From the NCBI GenBank assembly GCA_022616535.1, contig JAKEEM010000069.1, forward strand, positions 1 to 64,000: a stretch of DNA of 64,000 bases, read 5' to 3'. The translations under genes were made by a program, and so were the position numbers. Below the pieces are notes generated by a model, which searched no databases, was not told the origin of the DNA, and worked only from the letters and a program-made list of their open reading frames with translations. Below are positions 8,909 to 19,394 of this stretch, piece after piece; the first letter of the stretch is position 1; each line of letters starts with the position of its first letter. This DNA is from Chlorobiota bacterium. GTDB lineage: Bacteria; Bacteroidota; Ignavibacteria; Tepidaquicellales; OLB5.

Positions 8909-11335
8909 ATGCCTAAACATATTTTAAAAATATCGTTAATAATTTTTCTTTTATATGGATGTAATATTGCAATTAGTTCTTCCATCCGAACAGATAAAAT
9001 TAACCCTTACCTTCTTGAAATTATGCAAGGTTCAACTGATAATAGCCTAATTCCAATTTACATTACATTCAATCAGTGCCTGAAGCTTCATGATTTTAAT
9101 GACATACTGTATGATACTCCAAAGAAGCAAAGAAGGCAAATCGTGATTAACAGGCTGATTAACCATGCGAATTTAACTCAAAACAGAGTGCTAAATTATA
9201 TTCAGGCGCAATCTTCCGGTAGGGCACAGTTATCAGAGCAATTGTGGATTGTAAACGCCGTTGTGTTAAAGGCAGTTCCTTCGGTTATTACTGAGATTGC
9301 AAACGGTTTCAGTGAAATTAAACAGATTAATTATGACCCTACGTATCCGATTGAGCAGGTTATAGATATTTACAGCGTTTCTTCTGTTTTCTGGATAAGC
9401 CCGCCCCCTGAACAAGGATGCATCCTAATGAATGCCGATGACTGCTGGTCACTCGGCAATAAAGGCAGCGGAGTTCTTGCTGCAAATTCCGATGACGGTT
9501 TTTGGTGGAAACACCCGGATGTTGTGAGAAATATCTGGCAGAATTTAGGAGAGGATTTCAATAACAACGGAAAGACTGTTGAGATAGTAACAGGCACAGG
9601 TTCGTTTTTTGACCCGGGCGATTTAAACGGAATCGACGATGATAATAACGGTAAAATTGATGATTTAATCGGCTGGGATTTTACGACCAATAATTATAAT
9701 ATAACCGTAGCGTCGCACGGCTCTGCAACTCTTGGACACGTTGTGGGTGACGGAACTGGCGGAACACAAACAGGCGTATCTCCCGAAGCCAAATGCATTC
9801 TTATGAGAAACGCAAGCGGGTATACGCAGCAGATAGCGGCTTTTCAGTATGCCTTATTGATGGGAGCCGATGTTGTTACAAGCTCACTCAGCTGGAAATG
9901 GTATTTTAACCCAAAACCTGATTACAGTCTCATAAGGCAGACTACCGATATGTCGCTTGCTGCAGGAATGATTCACACAAATTCAACAAGCAATGACGGC
10001 AATTCCGTGGGAATACCGCTTAATATTTCGAGTGCCGGCTGCAATCCCGCCCCGTGGAGGCACCCTGACCAGCTGAAGGTTGGAAATTACAGCGGAGTTA
10101 TCGGCTGCGGAAACGTTGACGTTAACACTGATATAATCGTTTCTAGTTCACCCTGGGGTCCTACAACGTGGGGAAACTGGTCTTTATGGGGAACATACAC
10201 ATACACAATTTTGCCCGAGCATATGGACTATCCTTACAGCAGAGTGCCGCCGGTTGAAATTCCCGATTCAATGGGTTTGCTGAAACCCGATGTATCGGCT
10301 CCCGGGCAGGGCTCAACATCAACTGCCGGCTCCGGAACCGGATACCAGTCATTCGGCGGTACTTCTTCGGCAACACCGCATACTGCAGGGTGTGTTGCTT
10401 TGATGCTTTCAATAAATCCCGAAATGCTGCCCGCAGATATCGACCGTGTTATTGAATTGACCGCAATCGAAAAGGGCGACCCGGGAAAAGACCAGCGTTA
10501 CGGAGCGGGAAGAATCGACGCACTCATTGCAACAACTTCTCCTCCTGTATTGGCTGAAGGCATTAACGGCGGAAGCGATTGGTTTATCGGAAATACAACA
10601 ATTCCAAACGATACCGCAAGAGAGCTCGTTGGCTTAAAGCTGAAAAATACGACTTCTCCGTGGATAGGTTCGGTGAGAAGGATGGTTTATAATGTTCAGG
10701 GTACAGCGACAACAAATGACGTTGAAAAATACCGCTTATTTTTTGATGTAAATAAAAATAATGTTGTCGATGCAGGCGATATCCTGCTGAAGGAAGTTCC
10801 GTTTACAGGAACGCTTGATTTTGCACAGGCAATTTTTGACAGCCTGAAGTTTAAGGTAACAGATAGCCTGAGGCATGTTTTGCTTGCAATTAAAACAAAG
10901 CCGGGTGCTATGGCTACAAACATAGTTGAAGTCGGTATGCCTGAAAACACTCATTTGATATGTTATTATACAACCAATGCACAGACTACGAATTTCCCGT
11001 TCGGAAATGTTCCGACAGGTATCAGCTCAAATGAGCAGCCGGTTGTCTTTTCGCTCAAGCAGAATTACCCCAATCCGTTTAATCCAACAACTATTATAGC
11101 TTATTCGCTTGCGAAGGCGTCCCTTGTTAGAGTGAGGGTATATGATGCAATCGGCAGGGAAGTTGCAGTACTTCTGAATAATGTAAGGGATGCCGGCATT
11201 CACAGAATCGAATTCGACGCTAACTTTTATAACGGACTCAGCAGCGGGGTATATTTCTATAAGCTTGAAGCATTTTCACCCGATAAAAGCTCAATATACT
11301 TCAGCGATATAAAGAAGATGGTTTTGATTAAATGA
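8909..11335 (+). CDS. S8 (subtilisin-like) serine peptidase with T9SS sorting domain
   Basis: Candidate triad segments: DDGFWWKHPDV (Asp), SHGSATLGHVVGDG (His), GGTSSATPHTAGCVALML (Ser). C-terminal NYPNPFNPTTIIAYSLAK...KKMVLIK. Confidence 0.9.
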   Translation: MPKHILKISLIIFLLYGCNIAISSSIRTDKINPYLLEIMQGSTDNSLIPIYITFNQCLKLHDFNDILYDTPKKQRRQIVINRLINHANLTQNRVLNYIQAQSSGRAQLSEQLWIVNAVVLKAVPSVITEIANGFSEIKQINYDPTYPIEQVIDIYSVSSVFWISPPPEQGCILMNADDCWSLGNKGSGVLAANSDDGFWWKHPDVVRNIWQNLGEDFNNNGKTVEIVTGTGSFFDPGDLNGIDDDNNGKIDDLIGWDFTTNNYNITVASHGSATLGHVVGDGTGGTQTGVSPEAKCILMRNASGYTQQIAAFQYALLMGADVVTSSLSWKWYFNPKPDYSLIRQTTDMSLAAGMIHTNSTSNDGNSVGIPLNISSAGCNPAPWRHPDQLKVGNYSGVIGCGNVDVNTDIIVSSSPWGPTTWGNWSLWGTYTYTILPEHMDYPYSRVPPVEIPDSMGLLKPDVSAPGQGSTSTAGSGTGYQSFGGTSSATPHTAGCVALMLSINPEMLPADIDRVIELTAIEKGDPGKDQRYGAGRIDALIATTSPPVLAEGINGGSDWFIGNTTIPNDTARELVGLKLKNTTSPWIGSVRRMVYNVQGTATTNDVEKYRLFFDVNKNNVVDAGDILLKEVPFTGTLDFAQAIFDSLKFKVTDSLRHVLLAIKTKPGAMATNIVEVGMPENTHLICYYTTNAQTTNFPFGNVPTGISSNEQPVVFSLKQNYPNPFNPTTIIAYSLAKASLVRVRVYDAIGREVAVLLNNVRDAGIHRIEFDANFYNGLSSGVYFYKLEAFSPDKSSIYFSDIKKMVLIK

Positions 11336-11539
11336 GTTAGTACAAATATTAACTTTTAACTAAGCCGTAATTTACCCTTATGAAAAATGGCGCATTAATT
11401 CACAACATCCATCCTGCCATTTCGGCAAAAGTGCCTCAAATTTTGTTACGCCCATTTTGGGAAAACGATAATTTTCGAAATTAATAAAAGTTGAAAAATA
11501 CCTTGACAAGATAATATCAATGAATTAACTTTTCCGAAA

Positions 11540-12481
11540 ATGCCGAGACTATTTTTTATAATATCCTTTATAGCTTGCTGCCCTTCTTTGCTGAATTCAC
11601 AATCAAATTGGTTTGTTCAACCAAGCGGGGTATCAAATAACCTGCAATCGATATCATTTAAAGACCAGAATACAGGGTGGGCTTTAGGTGACGGGGGAAT
11701 AATTATATATACCGGAGACGGTGGTATGAATTGGAATGCTTCACCTCCCGTTACAAATAATAATTTATTCGCAGCCGCTTCACCTGAGAATAGCTCTTTT
11801 ATCTATGCTGTTGGGGAAAATGGAGTAATAATAAAAAGCACTAATTATGGTGTATTCTGGACTCTTTTAAACAGTGGCACATCGGTAAGACTTAACAGCA
11901 TTTTTTTTACGGATCAAGCAGGTTATGTAGCTGGAGATAACGGAGTGTTTTTGAAAACAACAAATGAGGGGAATACCTGGGTGCAAAAATATACCGGAAC
12001 CATTAATAACCTGAATTCGGTAGTAGTCAGTAACACAGCTTTGATGTGCGGTGATAACGGGACTATATTGTTTTCATCGAATTACGGCGAGAGCTGGATT
12101 CCGCATAACAGCGGAACCCAGGCAGATTTAAATTCCATTTACGGAGGATGGATTGTTGGGAGTTCCGGTGTGATTTTATATAGAAGTTATTCCGGGAACT
12201 GGATACAGCAGAACAGTTATACAACAAATAATCTTAACTGTGTTACCTCAGCCAGTCGATGGATTTATGCTGTTGGGGATAACGGTACTATTTTAAGATA
12301 TCTACCCCACATTCAAAATAGTACATGGACAAGACAGAACAGCGGAACATCCATTAATCTAAATTCAATTCATTTTCGAAATATATTATACAGCAGTGAG
12401 ATTTACGGCTGGGCAGCCGGTGACAAGGTCTTATTCTTAAGGATTCGTCCGAGGGATGGCGGATTTCAGCAAAACAGTTAA
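11540..12481 (+). CDS. YCF48/BNR-repeat N-terminal section of a frameshifted T9SS protein
   Basis: Signal peptide and multiple WxxxNSGTxxxLNSIxF...GDNGxxLxxT repeats. Stop at 12481 is followed one frame over by KQLNANTISTWYRNN, homologous to INANQINTWFRNN at about 13460. Confidence 0.7.
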   Translation: MPRLFFIISFIACCPSLLNSQSNWFVQPSGVSNNLQSISFKDQNTGWALGDGGIIIYTGDGGMNWNASPPVTNNNLFAAASPENSSFIYAVGENGVIIKSTNYGVFWTLLNSGTSVRLNSIFFTDQAGYVAGDNGVFLKTTNEGNTWVQKYTGTINNLNSVVVSNTALMCGDNGTILFSSNYGESWIPHNSGTQADLNSIYGGWIVGSSGVILYRSYSGNWIQQNSYTTNNLNCVTSASRWIYAVGDNGTILRYLPHIQNSTWTRQNSGTSINLNSIHFRNILYSSEIYGWAAGDKVLFLRIRPRDGGFQQNS

Positions 12482-12483
12482 AC

Positions 12484-13480
12484 GCTAACACAATCAGCAC
12501 ATGGTATAGAAATAACTGTTCTTTTAACGGGAACCCTCAAACTGGCAATTCAGGGTTTGAGTGGCCAAAGGGTTCTAACAAGTATGCAAGATACCGCAGC
12601 GGTTTATGGATTGGGGCAGTGGTAGGCAGTGATACTCAGGTTACTGCAGCTGAATACACAAGTGAGTTTCTACCGGGGTATACCGATAATAACGGAGACC
12701 CGCAGGGTAAGAACGATTCTAATTATACGATATATAAATTAAGCCATGGGATAAACGATTTTGACCGGCAGCGGTGGCCGAATTTATTACTTGGTAATTC
12801 CGACCAGCAAGCGCCTGTGTTTTTTGACAGCCAGGCAAATGCATGGAAACCGCTGGATTTTGGTGACCAGACCATGTATTATATTTTTACCGACAGCTAC
12901 CCCCAATCCCATCAAAACCAATCCGGGAGCACATTGCCTCTTATGGCCGATATTAAGCAGCTCAACTGGTCATTTGATGAACCCGCCACTTTGGGAAATA
13001 TCATTTATACACAGTATGTTATAATCAACAGAAGTGCTTTGCCGTGGATAAATACTTATTTTATGTTATGGCTTGATGATGATTTGGGGAGTATCTACTG
13101 ATGACAAAATCGGATGTGATACAAACCTAAGTCTTGGATACACATACAACAGTTCAAATTATGACCCAATATACGGTGATGCACCGCCTTCTGTAGGATT
13201 AATTCTCTTGAAGGGACCATCTTATTACACCGGTAACAGTAATGATACTTCATTTTATTGTTATGGGAAAAATAGAAGATTAAAGACCGGCTATAAAAAC
13301 ACAATCCTGTATTCCTTTAACAGGTGGAGGGATGACGGGCCCAGAAATTACATCGAGTCTTATTTAACAATGCTTGGACTCGATGCTTACAATCGTACTA
13401 ATTGGATTAACCCTGTTACAAATCAGCCGACAAGGTATGTGTATTCAGGTGACCCCATCAATAAACGCCAACCAGATTAA
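12484..13480 (+). pseudogene. First copy of a T9SS-protein module (frames 12619-13101 and 13073-13480), frameshifted
   Basis: ANTISTWYRNNCSFNGNPQTGNSGFEWPKGS... + EFLPGYTDNNGDPQGKND... + frameshift at about 13085 + DDKIGCDTNLSLGYTYN... aligns along its length with 13460-14460. Confidence 0.7.
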
Positions 13481-14828
13481 TACATGGTTCAGAAATAACG
13501 GTTCTTTTAACAGAAATCCCGAAACAGGTAATTCTGGATTTGAATGGCCAAAAGGTTCTCATAAGTATGCAAGATATGCGTCAGGGATATGGGTAGGAGC
13601 CCGTGTTTTCAATGATTCTTTAAACCGGTATGACACTTTGGTTGCAATCGTGGAATATGATTATGAATTTTTACCCGGTTACACGGATAATAACGGAACC
13701 CCCCAGGGCAAAGATGACCCGCTTTACCGGGTTTATAAAATACAAAAAAATGTCAATAATATTGACAGGCTTCAGTGGCCGAACGTATTGCTCGGGAATT
13801 CCGACCAGGGGGCGCCTGTATATTATGATGAACAAACTCATTCATGGAAAGCGCTTGATTTCGGCTCGCAAACAATGTTTTATGCTTATACCGATAGCTA
13901 CCCAGAGTCGCACGGCAACAATGCAGGTAGCACAAGACCACTTAAAGCTGATGTTAAGCAGATAAATTTCTCAATTAGGGCAGGCGGACCCCTTGGAAAT
14001 ATTGCTTATTCAGAGTTTATTGTAATCAACAGGAGCAATAAAATATGGGAGAACGCATTTATCGTATGGTGGACTGATGATGACCTAGGCAGTGCTGTTG
14101 ATGATGCAATGGGTTGTGATACGAATTTTCAGCTCGGCTTTGTTTACAATTTTTTAAACGAAGACCCCGAATACGGACCTGCACCACCAGCTGTAGGAAC
14201 TGTGCTTTTATACGGCTTGGAAACATATACCGGCAACCCAAACGACACTTCAATTTACTGTGAGGGGGTAAAGAAAATAATTAAAACAGGATACAGACAG
14301 AACGGTATATATGCTATAAACTATTATGCTGATGTATTCAATATCCCCAGAAACTATCGGGAAACTTACCGGGCAATCTCTGGACTTATGCCGCAAACCG
14401 GCCAGCCTATAATAAATCCGGTTACAAATCAGGTTACCAGATTTTATTTTTCAGGTGACCCGGTTACCAACCAGGGTTGGATCTCGACTGGAGGAGGTGG
14501 CGGGGAAACAGGTTTTTTAATTTCAAACGGGCCGCAAAATTTAAACCCCGGCGATACTCAAAGAATTGTTGTTGCCCAGGTAATAGCGAGGGGTACGAGC
14601 AACCTGAACAGTATAACTGAACTGAGACAAGCTTCTTTGTTGGCAAAAAAATATTACAGCAACTGCTTTAAGGCGGCGCCAAACCCTCCTTCTCCGCGAC
14701 TATCATACTATGCCCCGGGCAACGGAAAGATTTACCTTTTTTGGGATGATACGCCTGAGAGGACAGTTATTCATAATACATTGACCACCAATCCGTACAG
14801 ATTTCAGGGTATAACATTTACCAGATAA
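13461..14828 (+). CDS. Second copy of the same T9SS-protein module (no own signal peptide; called inside ORF 13374-14828)
   Basis: INANQINTWFRNNGSFNRNPETGNSGFEWPKGSHKYARYASGIWVGARVFND...; frame lost at about 14810 (FQGITFTR*). Confidence 0.65.
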   Translation: MNANQINTWFRNNGSFNRNPETGNSGFEWPKGSHKYARYASGIWVGARVFNDSLNRYDTLVAIVEYDYEFLPGYTDNNGTPQGKDDPLYRVYKIQKNVNNIDRLQWPNVLLGNSDQGAPVYYDEQTHSWKALDFGSQTMFYAYTDSYPESHGNNAGSTRPLKADVKQINFSIRAGGPLGNIAYSEFIVINRSNKIWENAFIVWWTDDDLGSAVDDAMGCDTNFQLGFVYNFLNEDPEYGPAPPAVGTVLLYGLETYTGNPNDTSIYCEGVKKIIKTGYRQNGIYAINYYADVFNIPRNYRETYRAISGLMPQTGQPIINPVTNQVTRFYFSGDPVTNQGWISTGGGGGETGFLISNGPQNLNPGDTQRIVVAQVIARGTSNLNSITELRQASLLAKKYYSNCFKAAPNPPSPRLSYYAPGNGKIYLFWDDTPERTVIHNTLTTNPYRFQGITFTR

Positions 14829-14863
14829 GGGCGGGCACCAACGGAAGCAATCCTAATGACCGC

Positions 14864-16600
14864 GTGCTACTGAAGACTTTTGATATCATAGACGGAGTTA
14901 AGGATATATATGACAGCTTATTCAGTGCTGAGTATAATAACTGGGTCTACGCGAGGGTTCAGACCGGCTCCGACAGCGGCATTTCAAGGTTTATTTCTAT
15001 TGAGAGAGACCACATACTTGGTCAGAACCTCATTAACGGAACGCCGTACTATTTTGCAGTGACAGCCTATAATTATGATCCGACCGCAGGAACATATTCT
15101 GCAAGCGCTAAGGTTATTGAATCACCGATTAACTCAAGTGTGATATTGGTAATACCCCAGCCCCTTTATCAGGGCTCTATTGTTCATTATAATTTTGGTG
15201 ATACAATTGCAACAAACAAGAAAGACCTGGGTGTTATGCCAGTTGTTACTGAGCCCCTTTCATTAATAGATGCTTCATATAAGTCAGTTTTCAGCAATGT
15301 AAACGGGCTGAGATGGAGTCTGATAAGAACTGTATCAAACGTTAAAGATACGTTATTTAAAAACCAAAATGACTTTTCGGGGGCTCAGGATACGGCAAAA
15401 TTGATTGACGGATTTTTATTAGTACACCAGACTGTAACCGACTCGGGAGTCGTTAAGGATTTTGATGACCCTAGAAGGTTAACATACAATATTAAAACAA
15501 ATCAGAGAGGCTGGTCATATTTTCCCCCCCAGAATCAATGGGTAAGAGGACCGGATACGGCAGCTATAAATAATATCCCAGGAACCGCCTTGTTTAAGGG
15601 GAGGCAGTTTGAGAGCAGGTCAATGGGATTAAGCTTCCCGAATCTGAATACTTACAGGTCACTTCGAACAAGAATATATGCAAACTCCATGCAGTTTTTT
15701 CCAGGCTCAGGTAATTCTACTCACTCTGGGGGACCGCTTCGTAAAGTCAGGATAGTCTTCGGAAGCGGACAGAAATCTTACAGGTATTCTCCCCTTAATA
15801 CAATTAGCAGTGATACTTTTTTCTCAAACCTGCCATACAGGGATTATGTAAATATACCTTTCAGTGTTTTTGCTATTGACGATTTGGACAGCACTCAGGG
15901 AAATCCAAGGCAATTGAACTGCGCCTTTATTGATGCCGACGGCAACGGTATATGGGACCCGGATACAACTAAAATGGGGAAATTCCAGATAGTGTATGTC
16001 CTCGCATCAAATTACAGTCCCGCAGAGAGTCCAATCTACACTTCGAAGAATCCGGGTTTTGGCAGTCCACTGAACGGATTCCCATCGTTGGATATAATGT
16101 ATGTCTGGCTTCCGAGAGTAATGACGAGAAATGGAATTTCTTTAACTTACACGAGCAGTGATTATCTTGAAATATATCCTTATGTAATCACAAGGGCTGA
16201 TTTCGTCCCAGGGTATCCAGTCAGCTATTCCTGGACGGTGAAGGGAACAATTACAGGCAGTAATTCCATAGCCAGAGATAACAACGAGATTGAAAAAGTG
16301 AATGTTTTTCCTAATCCGTATTATGGTGCGTCACGTCTTGAAACAAGTTCTGAGGAGAGATTCATTTATTTCTCGAACCTTCCGAAAACTTGTACAATTT
16401 ATATTTATACCTTAAGCGGGCATTTAATTAAAAAAATAAGAAGGGACGCGTTTGATCCCAGGACTTCACTTGAGAAATGGAATCTGAGAAATGAGGATAA
16501 TAACCTTGTAGCGAGCGGGATGTATATAGCACTTGTTGAAGCTCAGCAAATAGGTTCGAAAGTGCTGAAGCTTGCTGTTTTCACTGCTGAGAGAAATTAA
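14864..16600 (+). CDS. C-terminal part of the same T9SS protein, one frame over
   Basis: Frame is open upstream through YQIRAGTNGSNPNDRVLLKTFDIIDGVKDIYDS. C-terminus VNVFPNPYYGASRLE...GMYIALVEAQQIGSKVLKLAVF resembles a T9SS sorting domain. Confidence 0.7.
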   Translation: MLLKTFDIIDGVKDIYDSLFSAEYNNWVYARVQTGSDSGISRFISIERDHILGQNLINGTPYYFAVTAYNYDPTAGTYSASAKVIESPINSSVILVIPQPLYQGSIVHYNFGDTIATNKKDLGVMPVVTEPLSLIDASYKSVFSNVNGLRWSLIRTVSNVKDTLFKNQNDFSGAQDTAKLIDGFLLVHQTVTDSGVVKDFDDPRRLTYNIKTNQRGWSYFPPQNQWVRGPDTAAINNIPGTALFKGRQFESRSMGLSFPNLNTYRSLRTRIYANSMQFFPGSGNSTHSGGPLRKVRIVFGSGQKSYRYSPLNTISSDTFFSNLPYRDYVNIPFSVFAIDDLDSTQGNPRQLNCAFIDADGNGIWDPDTTKMGKFQIVYVLASNYSPAESPIYTSKNPGFGSPLNGFPSLDIMYVWLPRVMTRNGISLTYTSSDYLEIYPYVITRADFVPGYPVSYSWTVKGTITGSNSIARDNNEIEKVNVFPNPYYGASRLETSSEERFIYFSNLPKTCTIYIYTLSGHLIKKIRRDAFDPRTSLEKWNLRNEDNNLVASGMYIALVEAQQIGSKVLKLAVFTAERN

Positions 16601-16650
16601 TTCAGGTGAGTGGATAAATCTCGTGAATTACGAGTAAGGCTTCAATGCTC

Positions 16651-18323
16651 TTATTTTGTAATAACTAGTTTTTTTGTCTCAGAATACTTACCCACCTCAA
16701 GCCTGTAAATGTAAACACCGCTCGGCAGGTGTGAGGCGTTAAATGTTACACTATAGCTTCCCTGCTGTTGGGGCTGATTGACAAGTATAGCAATTTCCCT
16801 TCCTAGGATATCATATACAACCAGTTTTACTGCGCTCTGTTTTGGCAGGTAATAATGAATTATTGTCGATGGATTAAACGGATTGGGGGAATTCTGCTTC
16901 AGTGAATACCTGCTGCCAGATTCAGTTTCCGGATTATCCGGAACGGGTATATAAAAAGACTGAAGCGGTGCCCAATCTGACCAGTTTTGCTCCTGCCCAC
17001 CTGGGTTTTTTGACCTTGCCGACCAAGTATAAGTTAAACCCTCTGTTAATTCAAATTCCGTGAAAGTGAAATGTGAATTCTCAATATCTTCTACAAGTAT
17101 AGGGTCCAATGTTAACGGGTTATTTATAACCAAGTCGTATTTGGTAAAGCTTGTCAGCGAGTCCCAAACGAATGTTGGGTTAACCCATGCAAAGCCACCG
17201 TTTATTGGACTAATCAGATTTGGAACAGGCGGAGCGTGGAATTTCGAGAGGGTTGTTTTCCAGTGCAAATTATCGGGGTCCTGGAATGATTCGAAGTTCC
17301 AGTTCTGCCCCGACCTTCTTCGCCAGTCCCAGATTGCAAAGTGCCAGCCGTCATTCAGGCATACGTTAAGTACATCGTTAATGAATTCCGGACCCCCGTT
17401 TTGAGGCAGAAGCATCCCGAACTCTCCAAGCAGAACGGGTCTGCCTGTTGATAGCTGGAACTGCCTTACCTTGCCGAATATGGTTTCGTTTATGAACTGG
17501 GCGTTATACAGCTGTTGGGATAAAAATGTTATATTCCAGTATATCCCCGGATAAATCATCGTAAACGGTGCCTCGGCTTTTGTAAACTCGTTGGGCTGAT
17601 AGTCATGTGTGGAATATATAATATACGGGTCGCTGAACTCATATGCTGGAAAAAGCTCCGGAGTCGAATAAGCGAAATTTTCTATGATAATTGGAAGCTC
17701 GGCATCCACCATTCTGATTTTTGAAATCCAAAAATCATAAACCTCGTCCATATGGATATTGAATATATTTTCAAGGAAAAACTTATACAGGTCTGACCTG
17801 TTAGCAGGGATTGACCTTACCTTAGGTCTCGGTTCTATTACCAGATTTATGCCTGCAAATAAAGTATCGGGGGTGTAACGCTGAATTATCATCGCCAGCA
17901 TATCGGCATATAACCCCTGTTCAGCTGTATTTCCGGTATTCCATATACGTGATTCGGGAGTGTTACCCTGTGATTCGTCAAATGTGTCATATGCCCCGGG
18001 ACCCGAACGGACTCCGATTACGTAATGTATCCCGCCTGGCCGCAAAAGCCGACCAGCAAATCCGTTCCGTCGATATCTGACTGGCTGATTGCATACGGCG
18101 GGTCTTCGTCCATAAATCCATCGATTTGAATTTGAAAGAAATTACCCCCATAATTTTTGAAATCAATAAAATCCTGCAGTGTTTTGGGAGCTTCATATAA
18201 AACATTATACCCTCTGAAATAGCTTGGTGTTTGCCACTTGGAATATTTATCATTCGGATATAGAGTATTTCCCTTTATAAAGAGCAGGCAAAACAACAAA
18301 ATTAGAATTTTTTTATATATCAT
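16651..18323 (-). pseudogene. GH5 cellulase-like glycoside hydrolase with T9SS sorting domain, split by one frameshift near 18030 (ORFs 18018-18323 and 16651-18045)
   Basis: N-terminal ORF ends LLVGFCGQAGYIT*, next frame resumes GGIHYVIGVRSGPGAYDTFDES; YSTHDYQPNEFT, RPVLLGEFGMLLPQNGG and WHFAIWDWRR are GH5-like; C-terminal NSPNPFNPSTIIHYYLPK...KKLVITK. Confidence 0.7.
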
Positions 18324-18428
18324 AAGGTAATTTTAAATTTATAATTTGATTATACATCTATTAAAATTAATAAAAAATTTAATAAAATGTATTACCCAAA
18401 TAACGGTAGGGTAGTAAAAAAAAGCCTT

Positions 18429-19328
18429 TTAAGCAGGTTTTGAAGCATCGGCCAGCCTTTTTTTCAAAAGCTTGAGGTTTTCGTTTATCTTATTTATATC
18501 TTCCGAGATTATGTTGATTTCGTCTTCTATCGTTATTTTATGGAACTCATGCCGGATTTTGGCAAGCTCTCTTATTTCTTCCTCCCTGCGTGTTTCCTCC
18601 ATACCGTTTATTATAACACCGATGAAAAGATTCAGAACAATCATTGTGCCAAGAAGTATAAACGAAATAAAATAAGCCGGTGCAGCAAAAGGGTGGGTTG
18701 AAGGCTCTCGGGCAATGTTTGCAAATTCCTCATAGCCAAATGCATTTGACCCGAAAATCTGGATATTCATAATTTCAATCCACGCCTCAAGAGTTATTAC
18801 TTTAAACAGAGTTAACATAGAAACCTGCAGGCTTCCGAAGTGAATAGGGTCGTTTTTACCGAATAAAAATGTTCCCAGAACCGCATAGATGTAAAATAAA
18901 ATAAAAAGCAAAAGCCCGACATAGCTCATAGATGGAATGCTTTTTAAAAGTGCCCCAACGAGCAATTGGAGCTTGGGCAGTGTTGTAACAAGTCTGAATA
19001 CCCTTAGGATTCTAGCAAGACGCAAAACTGCAACATAAGCTCCCGCAAAGGGGAGAAAACAAACGGCAACAATCAAGAAATCAAACACATTCCACCCGTC
19101 ACTGAAATATTTCCACGGCTTAGGGATTCTTGCTCCCATCTTGAGCAGAATTTCTGCGACAAAAATGTAAAGAACAATTCGGTCGAGAATATGCAGAATT
19201 TCTCCTGAGCTTTCCATAATTGCTGGATACGTTTCCATCCCCACAATTACCCCCGCAGCAATTATAACAAAGATTATAAAGTTTTGAAAAGCTTTAGCTT
19301 CTGTTATTTTCCTGCAAAATTCAACCAT
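18429..19328 (-). CDS. Ion transporter family voltage-gated channel (bacterial Nav-like)
   Basis: S4 VLRLARILRVFRLV, pore FKVITLEAWIEIMN (NaChBac-type TLEsW filter), S6 MIVLNLFIGVIINGM, C-terminal coiled coil. Confidence 0.85.
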   Translation of the reverse strand: MVEFCRKITEAKAFQNFIIFVIIAAGVIVGMETYPAIMESSGEILHILDRIVLYIFVAEILLKMGARIPKPWKYFSDGWNVFDFLIVAVCFLPFAGAYVAVLRLARILRVFRLVTTLPKLQLLVGALLKSIPSMSYVGLLLFILFYIYAVLGTFLFGKNDPIHFGSLQVSMLTLFKVITLEAWIEIMNIQIFGSNAFGYEEFANIAREPSTHPFAAPAYFISFILLGTMIVLNLFIGVIINGMEETRREEEIRELAKIRHEFHKITIEDEINIISEDINKINENLKLLKKRLADASKPA

Positions 19329-19394
19329 TAGCCTTAATTTAGATTATTAAAACACAAAAAATTTTTACGAATATATGCAGAATTGTCTAAACTC

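Noticed and set aside
13630-13965. 111-aa alternative-frame ORF
   Set aside because: Out-of-frame reading inside the T9SS module; the other frame aligns with its paralogous copy.
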